This document shows, piece after piece, positions 1 through 4,427 of a stretch of DNA of 5,537 nt. The stretch spans positions 1 through 5,537 of the forward strand of contig MHPU01000037.1 in NCBI GenBank assembly GCA_001820485.1, read 5' to 3'. Each line of letters begins with the position of its first letter. The first letter of the stretch is position 1. Source of the stretch: Candidatus Staskawiczbacteria bacterium RIFOXYD1_FULL_32_13. Lineage in GTDB: Bacteria; Patescibacteriota; Minisyncoccia; Minisyncoccales; Staskawiczbacteraceae. Under the pieces are notes generated by a model, which did no database searches, had not been told where the DNA came from, and worked only from the letters and a program-made list of their open reading frames with translations. The position numbers and the translations under genes are program-made.

Positions 1-38
1 CCCCGGCAACGCCAAGTGCGATGCCGGGGCTCTTTTTT
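1..38 (+). terminator. Rho-independent terminator of a plus-strand gene left of the window
   Basis: An 8-bp GC-rich stem, CCCCGGCA (1-8) with TGCCGGGG (22-29), has a 13-nt loop and is followed by CTCTTTTTTT. The T-run is on the plus strand, so it ends a plus-strand transcript whose gene lies outside the window. Between this and the hairpin at 123 (39-122) I see no gene or convincing signal. Confidence 0.85.
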
Positions 39-122
39 TATAAAAAATTATTTTGCCAAAAACAAATTCCGCCCATTCCATTTGTCTTCCATATTATAAA
101 CAGCATCATGCCTACCTTAATA

Positions 123-158
123 AATACCTTGTGAATGCGACCGCACTTACAAGGTATT
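123..158. repeat. Hairpin repeat, copy A, downstream of the PaaX/Cas2-like gene
   Basis: Near-perfect inverted repeat: arm 123-138 (AATACCTTGTGAATGC) pairs with 143-158 (GCACTTACAAGGTATT) around the 4-nt loop GACC, with one G-T wobble and one A-C mismatch. A second copy at 774-803 shares the ACCTTGT...ACAAGGT frame and the CGCACTTACAAGGTA segment. It begins 14 bases past the stop codon of the gene at 173-748. No long T-run follows on either strand, so a plain terminator is not the best explanation, although it could still stop or stabilise the transcript. Confidence 0.85.
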
Positions 159-172
159 AAATTTTATAATTC

Positions 173-748
173 TTATAACTTAAAATGTTTCTTCATAGAG
201 TCATCGTTATAGATTTTTTCAGCTGTAATAATATTCACATAAGGATTTATATTGAACATCTCACATAAAAATTGAATTTCTTTCTCGCACGGATACGGAT
301 AAGCCCAGACACTTTTTTGTATTTGATAAAAACCTAAATTTTGCAACTTTCCTCTTAATGCATTTCTTTCTACCCTTCTTTGATTTTCTGGAATATCAAA
401 AATTACAATTCGCCATTTTCCATCCCAAACTTTTTGCTTTTTTATTTCCATATTTTCAAATTGGATTTCCCCAACGACCCTTCTACCTTTTTCTGTAAGC
501 TCAACAACAAATTTACCATTTACTTCTTTTAAAATAATAATTTTATTTTTATTTAAACCAGCCAAAGATCTTGATAGCTTTCTTGCGTCAGTGTTTTTGT
601 ATTTCCAATCCTTCTTTTTAATCTTGATAATTTCTTTCGCAATATTGTATAACAAATTAGGAGATAAGGTAACTGCCACAGTTATTAAACCAGCTACAGC
701 CATGGTAGACAAAATATCTTTAGTAATTTCCCCATATCTTTTTCTCAT
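173..748 (-). CDS. PaaX-like / Cas2-fold protein
   Basis: 191 aa. The C-terminal half, about residues 111-178, reads like a Cas2/PaaX-central ferredoxin-like fold: a hydrophobic strand ending in Asp (WRIVIFDIP, D118), an Arg-rich helix (RRVERNALRGKL, R124/R125) and the strand GFYQIQKSVWAYP (139-151). Residues about 50-92 look like a winged-helix segment ending in LTEKGRR. Residues 11-33 are unusually hydrophobic and could be a membrane or buried helix. Known PaaX proteins repress transcription as dimers; Cas2 is the Cas1 partner in CRISPR adaptation. There is no cas1 and no CRISPR array here, so an adaptation role is not supported. Start ATG at 748: a promoter ends 6 nt before it and there is no Shine-Dalgarno. 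The gene is bracketed by two copies of one hairpin repeat (123-158, 774-803), suggesting a repeat-linked unit or an autoregulator with palindromic operators. Family assignment fairly sure; function open. Confidence 0.8.
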   Translation of the reverse strand: MRKRYGEITKDILSTMAVAGLITVAVTLSPNLLYNIAKEIIKIKKKDWKYKNTDARKLSRSLAGLNKNKIIILKEVNGKFVVELTEKGRRVVGEIQFENMEIKKQKVWDGKWRIVIFDIPENQRRVERNALRGKLQNLGFYQIQKSVWAYPYPCEKEIQFLCEMFNINPYVNIITAEKIYNDDSMKKHFKL

Positions 749-754
749 ACTTTA

Positions 755-783
755 ATTTTATTATAATGCAAAAACCTTGTCAA
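755..783 (-). promoter_or_regulatory. Sigma70-type promoter of the PaaX/Cas2-like gene, -35 inside hairpin copy B
   Basis: On the minus strand TTGACA (783-778, perfect -35) is followed by a 17-nt spacer and TAAAAT (760-755). Six bases separate the -10 from the ATG at 748, so the expected transcription start is the start codon: a leaderless mRNA. A TATAAT at 765-760 is an alternative -10 but lies only 12 nt from the -35. The -35 lies within the left arm of the hairpin repeat, so whatever binds the repeat would affect this promoter. Confidence 0.65.
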
Positions 784-803
784 TGCGGTCGCACTTACAA
801 GGT
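774..803. repeat. Hairpin repeat, copy B, upstream of the PaaX/Cas2-like gene
   Basis: Arm 774-786 (ACCTTGTCAATGC) pairs with 791-803 (GCACTTACAAGGT) around the loop GGTC, with two internal mismatches. Compared with copy A (123-158) it lies in the same direction and keeps the same asymmetric arms (AATGC left, GCACTT right, with an A-C mismatch). The loop, however, is the reverse complement of copy A's (GGTC against GACC). One further change, G to C in the left arm, creates the TTGACA -35 box on the minus strand. Confidence 0.85.
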
Positions 804-837
804 ACACAAATTTATTTATTTTATTTTAATTATTTTT

Positions 838-1758
838 TTATTTTGAGAGAAACAAATTTTGGCCATCAGAAATAAAAACTATATCACCTAATTGGTCGGT
901 ACGAAGAATTTGAGCTCCAATGTTTTGCAAACGAGAAATGGCTTCGGGGGTAGGGTGGCCATAAGAATTTTTGCCAACTTCAATAACAGCAATATTTGGT
1001 AATACTGCCTGCAAAAATTCTTCTGATGTAGAATACTTTGACCCATGATGTGCCACTTTTAATACATCTGAATTTAAGCTAACGCATTGAATTGCATCGT
1101 TAACTGCGAACTCCTCGCAATGACGACTATCCATAATAAGCTGTTTTTCTATATTAAAACCAATATCCCCCACAAACAAAAAAGAATTTTTACCATAAAT
1201 TAATTTTGCAACAACTGATGTGTCATTGACTTCTTTTATTTCTTTACCAAATAAATTTTCTTTTGGATTTAAAATATCAATCATTAAACTTCCTGCTTTA
1301 ATTTCCTGACCTACTTGGGCTGTAATTATTTTGGCTTTATTATTTTTTTGTTTTACTAAAATTTTTAGCCATTCTAAATATTCAGGAGTATATTTCTTAA
1401 CTCCAGACCAGACAATATATTCTATTTTATATCTTTTTAAAATTTCCATTAAACCTTGCATATGATCCTTCTCAGGATGGCTTAGGATTACAAGATCTAA
1501 AGATCTATCCCAAAAAGGCATTTGTTTTGCAATTTTATTTACAACAGTAGAATCTGGTCCACCGTCAATTAAAATTTGATGATTTTGTGGAGTAATAATA
1601 AAAGCAGAATCCCCCTGCCCCACGCTAAAAAATTCCACTTTTAAATTTTCTAATTGATATAAATAAAAAACTTCCTGCCAAGCAAAAAAATTTAAGCAAA
1701 TTAAAATTATTATAAAAACATAAACCCATTTTCTATATTTCTCTAAAAAATTTGACAT
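838..1758 (-). CDS. Membrane-anchored ComEC-type metallo-beta-lactamase protein
   Basis: 306 aa. A single N-terminal membrane helix (about 12-28) is followed by an MBL domain like the C-terminal part of the DNA-uptake channel ComEC/Rec2. Visible motifs: SVGQGDS (45-51), the DGG loop (65-67), SHPEKDH (93-99; H94, D98, H99 as ligands, with Glu where the usual HxHxDH has its second His), FVGD (195-198), VAHHGS (235-240) and YGHPTPE (266-272). In ComEC this domain is thought to act as a nuclease on the non-imported strand. Here it is a separate protein without the channel domain, so it may serve a channel encoded elsewhere or act as another surface nuclease. Residues 210-228 look like an in-frame dispersed repeat (see 1075-1131). 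Start ATG at 1758, no Shine-Dalgarno; the gene diverges from the small gene at 1821. Confidence 0.85.
   Translation of the reverse strand: MSNFLEKYRKWVYVFIIILICLNFFAWQEVFYLYQLENLKVEFFSVGQGDSAFIITPQNHQILIDGGPDSTVVNKIAKQMPFWDRSLDLVILSHPEKDHMQGLMEILKRYKIEYIVWSGVKKYTPEYLEWLKILVKQKNNKAKIITAQVGQEIKAGSLMIDILNPKENLFGKEIKEVNDTSVVAKLIYGKNSFLFVGDIGFNIEKQLIMDSRHCEEFAVNDAIQCVSLNSDVLKVAHHGSKYSTSEEFLQAVLPNIAVIEVGKNSYGHPTPEAISRLQNIGAQILRTDQLGDIVFISDGQNLFLSK
1075..1131. repeat. Dispersed palindromic repeat inserted in frame in the MBL gene
   Basis: In the coding direction this segment contains GTCATTGCGAGGAG and then TGCAATTCAATGCG, the signature of a widespread bacterial interspersed palindromic repeat (GTCATTGCGAGGAG...GCAATC type), with the inverted pair ATTGC (1091-1095) / GCAAT (1117-1121). 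It encodes residues 210-228, including RHCEEFAVNDAIQ, between the strand ending in VGD and the conserved VAHHGS motif. ComEC-like proteins usually have only a short linker there. Repeat identity is from memory of that sequence class; boundaries are approximate. Confidence 0.7.
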
Positions 1759-1791
1759 TTCTAATATATTTTGGTAATTTTATTATAATTA
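1759..1791. promoter_or_regulatory. Divergent promoter region between the MBL gene and the small membrane gene
   Basis: The 62-bp gap holds the self-complementary octamer ATTATAAT (1782-1789). It gives a TATAAT -10 on the plus strand at 1784-1789 and another on the minus strand at 1787-1782, so one site could serve both genes. A further minus-strand TATATT (1768-1763) lies just before the MBL start codon. No good -35 is spaced correctly: the TTGACA at 1752-1757 is 26 bp from the plus-strand -10. Confidence 0.4.
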
Positions 1792-1808
1792 CATGTCCTC
1801 TCAGCTAA

Positions 1809-1814
1809 AAGGAG
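1809..1814 (+). promoter_or_regulatory. Strong ribosome binding site of the small gene at 1821
   Basis: AAGGAG (preceded by AA) ends 6 nt before the ATG at 1821. This decides the start and strand, and contrasts with the minus-strand genes, which lack such a site. Confidence 0.8.
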
Positions 1815-1820
1815 AATTCC

Positions 1821-2051
1821 ATGAAAAAATGGCAAGAAAATTCTAACTGGATTTCGTCAACTATCGTGTTTCTTATTTTCGCCTTTTTTTTCTTTCGGGC
1901 AAAAGAATGGTGTATGGCGGTCATTTCATTACTCATGGTAATATTTTGGATCATAATAGCGATTCTTCTCCATTTTTCCGACAAACAAAAGACGAAAAAT
2001 AGTTTAGAAATCAAGGAGCTAGTGGAACAACTGAGAAACAAATCACAATAG
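1821..2051 (+). CDS. Small two-helix membrane protein, unknown function
   Basis: 76 aa; I do not recognise the family. There are two hydrophobic segments, about residues 11-26 (very Phe-rich, with a run of Phe at 22-25) and 31-52, joined by the short charged turn RAKEW. A polar, charged C-terminal tail (53-76, SDKQKTKN...EIKELVEQLRNK) could form a short amphipathic or coiled-coil helix. Support for a real gene: a strong AAGGAG at ideal distance, a stop followed by a terminator (2098-2127), and hydrophobicity typical of a membrane protein. The opposite-strand reading frame over the same bases (2056 down to 1805) has no ribosome site or recognisable motif. The gene shares its organisation (strong ribosome site, two helices, own terminator, plus strand) with the gene at 3412-3606. 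Confidence 0.75.
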   Translation: MKKWQENSNWISSTIVFLIFAFFFFRAKEWCMAVISLLMVIFWIIIAILLHFSDKQKTKNSLEIKELVEQLRNKSQ

Positions 2052-2097
2052 TTCATTTTTGTTTGTTAAGCAATTCCTTTGCGAAATGCAACCGAGC

Positions 2098-2127
2098 CCT
2101 GCGAAATTAAAAATCGCAGGTTTTTTT
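2098..2127 (+). terminator. Terminator of the small gene at 1821-2051
   Basis: The stem CCTGCGA (2098-2104) / TCGCAGG (2114-2120) has a 9-nt A/T loop and is followed at once by seven T. It faces the terminator at 2147-2176, so the two transcripts are separated. Confidence 0.9.
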
Positions 2128-2146
2128 ATTATAGCAGTTATTATTA

Positions 2147-2176
2147 AGCAAAACAAAAACACCGATTGCTCGGTGT
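2147..2176 (-). terminator. Terminator of the zinc-ribbon gene
   Basis: On the minus strand ACACCGA (2176-2170) pairs with TCGGTGT (2165-2159) around a GCAA tetraloop, followed by TTTTGTTTTG. It lies 13 bases past the stop of the gene at 2190-2354. Confidence 0.88.
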
Positions 2177-2189
2177 CTTATCCTTCAAA

Positions 2190-2354
2190 TTATTTTTTCA
2201 TTCCCATAATTTTAAACATTCCAGTCCCACAAACTGGACAAGTTCCTTTTAATGCAGATCTTTTTTTGCCACCTTTACCATTCATCTCAACCTCTTTTTC
2301 ATCTTTCATTTCTCTTTTTGCTTTACATTTTACGCAATATGCTTGTGTTGCCAT
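2190..2354 (-). CDS. Small zinc-ribbon protein, DUF5679-like
   Basis: 54 aa. It begins MATQAYCVKCKAKREM and ends with GTCPVCGTGMFKIMGMKK. Two CxxC pairs (C7/C10 and C39/C42) sit on either side of a Lys-rich linker (about 17-37), which is a zinc-ribbon layout. The AYCVKCKAKREM opening and the GTCPVCGTxMFKI close match my memory of DUF5679, a tiny family of unknown role common in Patescibacteria and some archaea and Chloroflexi. Nucleic-acid binding or protein contact is plausible but unproven. Start ATG at 2354 is the only sensible one because the first Cys pair follows closely. There is no Shine-Dalgarno. A strong terminator follows. The gene lies 76 bp downstream of the dehydrogenase gene, with a promoter candidate of its own between them. 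Confidence 0.9.
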   Translation of the reverse strand: MATQAYCVKCKAKREMKDEKEVEMNGKGGKKRSALKGTCPVCGTGMFKIMGMKK

Positions 2355-2390
2355 ATTATTAATTAATTTTTAATTTTAATATCTGCCTTT

Positions 2391-2420
2391 ATTCTACTCT
2401 ATTATAATTACCAAAGTCAA
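2391..2420 (-). promoter_or_regulatory. Candidate promoter of the zinc-ribbon gene
   Basis: On the minus strand TTGACT (2420-2415), an 18-nt spacer and TAGAAT (2396-2391), each 5 of 6 to consensus. The predicted leader is about 30 nt, very AT-rich and without a Shine-Dalgarno. A TATAAT at 2406-2401 is an alternative -10. Confidence 0.5.
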
Positions 2421-2430
2421 CATACCTTGA

Positions 2431-3240
2431 TTAATTGGCTGTCCAACCACCATCAACAACAACTACAGATCCTGTCATATATGAAGACTCATCAGAAGCT
2501 AAAAATAAAACTGCATTGGAAATTTCTTCTGGCTTGCCAATTCTCTTTAATGGTACGCGAGCTAAAGTAGATTCTAAAATTTTACTATCTTGAGAAATAG
2601 AAGATGCCATTGGAGTATCTATAGCTCCTGGAGCTATTGTATTTACTCTAATCCCAAGTGGAGCTAATTCTGCAGACATTGCTTCAGCCATTGCAGTAAT
2701 AGCTCCTTTTGAAGCACAATAATGTGTTAGTCCAGCAAAGCCAGAGCCAACCTGGCCCATAGCTATAGAGCCAATATTAACAATTACACCTTTTTGACCT
2801 TTTTCATTTGCTTGATTTTTTATCATTTCTTTCGTGCATGCCTGAGACATTAAAAAATATCCTTTTAAATTTACATCGATAACTTTTTCAAATTCTTGTT
2901 CTTGCATTTCTAAAAATAGTTTAAACGGACAAATACCAGAATTGTTCACTAATATATCAATTTTACCAAAAGCTTTTAAAGTTTCTTTAACTAAATTATC
3001 TACTTCTGCTTTATTGGAAACATCACACTTTACAGCTATTGCTTGACCCTTTTCTTTTTTAATCTCTTCTACAACCTTTTGACAATCCTCTAAGGAAATA
3101 TCAGAAACTACAACTTTAGCTCCTGCCTCTGCTAAAATTATTGCATGAGTTCTGCCCATTCCCCTACGAGCTCCTGTAACTATAGCTACTTTATCTCTTA
3201 AATCCAAAAACTTTTTTGTTGTTTTATTTAATCCAAACAC
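2431..3240 (-). CDS. Short-chain dehydrogenase/reductase, FabG-like classical SDR
   Basis: 269 aa, Rossmann fold. Cofactor loop TGARRGMG (22-29), acidic D47 at the end of the second strand (VVVSD, which favours NAD over NADP), CDV (72-74), NNSG (99-102), N124 in VNLKG, catalytic S158, Y174 and K178 (YCASK), IAPGAIDTP (202-210), and the C-terminal GSVVVVDGGW seen in FabG and sugar/alcohol dehydrogenases. The full classical tetrad N-S-Y-K is present, so it should be active. The substrate cannot be read from sequence: the Asp argues against a dedicated NADPH-dependent fatty-acid FabG, and no lipid or sugar gene is nearby. The start is GTG at 3240. A TTG at residue 12 is an alternative, since most family members begin about there. 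The leader carries AT-rich heptamer repeats; the promoter is probably at 3327-3356. Confidence 0.92.
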   Translation of the reverse strand: MFGLNKTTKKFLDLRDKVAIVTGARRGMGRTHAIILAEAGAKVVVSDISLEDCQKVVEEIKKEKGQAIAVKCDVSNKAEVDNLVKETLKAFGKIDILVNNSGICPFKLFLEMQEQEFEKVIDVNLKGYFLMSQACTKEMIKNQANEKGQKGVIVNIGSIAMGQVGSGFAGLTHYCASKGAITAMAEAMSAELAPLGIRVNTIAPGAIDTPMASSISQDSKILESTLARVPLKRIGKPEEISNAVLFLASDESSYMTGSVVVVDGGWTAN

Positions 3241-3256
3241 AATTTTGAATTTGAAA

Positions 3257-3277
3257 TTTAAAATTTAAAATTTAAAA
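3257..3277. repeat. Tandem heptamer TTTAAAA, three copies
   Basis: Three exact head-to-tail copies of TTTAAAA, with degenerate related sequence continuing to 3241 (AATTTTGAATTTGAAA). The array lies in the predicted leader of the dehydrogenase gene, directly upstream of its GTG. Confidence 0.85.
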
Positions 3278-3284
3278 TCAATTG

Positions 3285-3316
3285 ATTAAAAATTAAAAAT
3301 TAAAAATTAAAAATTA
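3285..3316. repeat. Tandem heptamer ATTAAAA, about 4.6 copies
   Basis: Four exact copies of ATTAAAA followed by ATTA, separated from the TTTAAAA array by only 7 bases (3278-3284). The two units differ by one base when aligned, so the arrays probably share an origin by slippage. Confidence 0.88.
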
Positions 3317-3326
3317 GTTCATCTTT

Positions 3327-3356
3327 ATTATACTACACTATTTACTTTTATAGCAA
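3327..3356 (-). promoter_or_regulatory. Candidate promoter of the dehydrogenase gene
   Basis: On the minus strand TTGCTA (3356-3351), an 18-nt spacer and a perfect TATAAT (3332-3327). The start would fall near 3320, giving an ~80-nt leader that contains both heptamer arrays. Confidence 0.5.
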
Positions 3357-3397
3357 ATCTGATAACCTAAAATAATTGCTTCACCACTCAACCTCCC

Positions 3398-3404
3398 AAA
3401 GGAG
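3398..3404 (+). promoter_or_regulatory. Strong ribosome binding site of the small gene at 3412
   Basis: AAAGGAG ends 7 nt before the ATG at 3412. It lies inside the longer open frame that begins at 3376, and so fixes the start at 3412 rather than upstream. Confidence 0.8.
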
Positions 3405-3411
3405 AACCCTC

Positions 3412-3606
3412 ATGAACAGATGGATTTATTTTTTTGTCGGAGTAGTGGTTTGCTTGGTAGCAATCCTACTCATCGCATTTGGTGCATATTCCGGTAACCA
3501 GCTGACATTTTTGCGAAATTTTGTAATCGCGATAATGTTAGCATTGTCTGTCGGATTTTGTTTCGCACGATTTTTCGACCAACGACCATTTCATTATGAT
3601 CCCTAA
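3412..3606 (+). CDS. Small two-helix membrane protein, unknown function
   Basis: 64 aa; I do not recognise the family. Hydrophobic segments span about residues 4-24 (WIYFFVGVVVCLVAILLIAF region) and 36-55, linked by the polar turn YSGNQLTFLRN, with the short tail FFDQRPFHYDP. The frame is open from 3376, but the extra 12 residues (MLHHSTSQ...) overlap the ribosome site and are polar, so the ATG at 3412 is preferred. No sequence match to the other small protein (1821-2051) is evident beyond the shared plan of a positively charged start with an early Trp and two helices. Base composition looks richer in G and C than the minus-strand neighbours. Two stem-loops follow (3639-3660, 3666-3687). It is divergent from the dehydrogenase gene. 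Confidence 0.7.
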   Translation: MNRWIYFFVGVVVCLVAILLIAFGAYSGNQLTFLRNFVIAIMLALSVGFCFARFFDQRPFHYDP

Positions 3607-3630
3607 AATCATATGCACGACTTGTTCATA

Positions 3631-3660
3631 CAAACAAAAGCGAGCGGAATTCCGCTCGCT
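3631..3660 (-). terminator. Perfect 22-bp palindrome, terminator of the helical-protein gene
   Basis: The half-site AGCGAGCGGAA (3639-3649) is repeated inverted at 3650-3660 with no spacer. On the minus strand it is followed by TTTGTTTG, so it works as a terminator for the gene ending at 3703. Being perfectly symmetric it could also halt the plus-strand gene or bind a protein dimer. Confidence 0.7.
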
Positions 3661-3665
3661 GGTGC

Positions 3666-3687
3666 AGGCGACACTCTTCGCCTTTTT
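3666..3687 (+). terminator. Terminator of the small gene at 3412-3606
   Basis: The stem AGGCGA (3666-3671) / TCGCCT (3678-3683) has a 6-nt loop and runs into TTTTT then ATTT. It lies beyond the palindrome at 3639-3660. Confidence 0.8.
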
Positions 3688-3702
3688 ATTTACAAAATTA
3701 TT

Positions 3703-4239
3703 TTACATTTCTTTACAACAATTGATAAGATATTTTACCATGTCACCCACTTTTGATAAAGTTCCTTTTTTACTTTCATCTTCTTTGTTAAGCTGAAATT
3801 CTTCAACTTTTTTAACCTCACCAATATCTACAGCATTTAAATTAATTCCCCAAAAAATAGAATAAACTTCATAAGCTTTTGTAAACATTTCTTTTGCATC
3901 TTCTTTTTTATCTTGACTCATATACTTTGTTCCTACTTCCATTAAACGCATTGAAGTTGCAAGTAAATGCTTAGAAATGCACCACTTTTCAAATCCAGGC
4001 TCTGCATCTTTTACAAGGCGCTTCATCAAATCAGCTCTCATTTTTCTTACTTCTTGCATTAAATCAAAATATTCTGGTTTATCTGTCTTAGCTCCAGAAA
4101 AGAAAAAATGCTCTTCCAAAGAAACTAAATTCATTATAGCAATAGACAAGTCCTGCCCCAAAGATAAATCCATTTCACTATTTTTTCCTTCTTGAACTTT
4201 TTTAACTAATTCCTCCACTTTTTTTTGATCAATTTCCAT
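3703..4239 (-). CDS. All-helical protein of unknown function
   Basis: 178 aa, no signal peptide or membrane helix, so probably cytoplasmic. It reads as a string of amphipathic helices: 4-17, 26-47, 54-79, 84-108 and 111-130, then a Lys/Glu-rich linker (141-160) and a last helix (161-175). Segments that look conserved by composition are SLEEHFFFSGAKT (40-52), EVRKMRADL (63-71), WCISKHLLATSMRLMEVGTK (86-105) and the TPR-like AKEMFTKAYEVYSIFWGIN (115-133). E42/E43/H44 together with C87 and H91 could form a metal or thiol site, but this is a guess. The tail ends with a vicinal Cys pair (C174-C175). I have a faint memory of similar orphan proteins in Patescibacteria but cannot name the family. Start ATG at 4239, no Shine-Dalgarno; it stands alone, followed by the palindrome at 3639-3660. 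Confidence 0.8.
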   Translation of the reverse strand: MEIDQKKVEELVKKVQEGKNSEMDLSLGQDLSIAIMNLVSLEEHFFFSGAKTDKPEYFDLMQEVRKMRADLMKRLVKDAEPGFEKWCISKHLLATSMRLMEVGTKYMSQDKKEDAKEMFTKAYEVYSIFWGINLNAVDIGEVKKVEEFQLNKEDESKKGTLSKVGDMVKYLINCCKEM

Positions 4240-4257
4240 ATAAATAAACGAAGCGAG

Positions 4258-4409
4258 GCAAATGAACTTTTATTTAAGCAAGAAAAAATAATTTTTAGCG
4301 TATTTCTGGACACGCAGTGCCAGACCAAGCGAGTTTCCCCGCCTTGGCGGGAACACGAGCGTTAGCTAAAAATTGTTTTTCGAGCTTAATGTTTAAAAAA
4401 TTTATTTGC
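4258..4409. repeat. Compound inverted repeat, possible MITE-like element or structured RNA
   Basis: Outer arms 4258-4299 and 4365-4409 are inverted copies: GCAAAT...ATTTGC at the ends, then TTAAGC/GCTTAA and ATTTTTAGC/GCTAAAAAT further in, with gaps between. Two more hairpins lie inside: CTGG-A-CAC / GTG-CCAG (4306-4323) and GTTTCCCCGCC / GGCGGGAACAC with a TT loop (4333-4356). The GC-rich core stands out from the AT-rich surroundings. AAGCGA occurs just outside both ends (4251-4256, 4411-4416), as a target duplication would. There is no T-run after either inner hairpin. It fills most of the gene-free stretch 4240-4427, where I see no open frame worth calling. Confidence 0.65.
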
Positions 4410-4427
4410 AAAGCGAAGTTGATAAAA

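Noticed and set aside
40..122. Possible 23-codon minus-strand peptide with an AAGG before ATGATG
   Set aside because: Too short, with no composition or motif support; it lies between a hairpin repeat and a terminator.
123..803. CRISPR array or adaptation module around the Cas2-like gene
   Set aside because: There are only two repeat copies ~650 bp apart with a gene between, no spacers and no cas1; the protein carries an extra N-terminal domain as in PaaX.
1805..2056. Minus-strand 83-codon frame opposite the small gene at 1821-2051
   Set aside because: It has no ribosome site, promoter or motif, and the plus strand here has a strong AAGGAG, two membrane helices and a terminator.
2059..2373. 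Plus-strand 104-codon frame
   Set aside because: It runs through two terminators and is the antisense of the DUF5679-like zinc-ribbon gene at 2190-2354.
3376..3411. N-terminal extension of the small plus-strand gene (start at 3376)
   Set aside because: The extension would include the AAAGGAG that serves the ATG at 3412, and its residues are polar rather than membrane-like.
3596..3796. Plus-strand 66-codon frame
   Set aside because: It overlaps two terminators and the end of the helical-protein gene, and has no ribosome site.
3977..4195. Plus-strand 72-codon frame
   Set aside because: It lies wholly antisense inside the helical-protein gene and has no signal of its own.
4258..4409. tRNA or terminator reading of the compound inverted repeat
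   Set aside because: No anticodon or T-arm signature (GTTCRA-type) can be placed, and neither inner hairpin has a following T-run.
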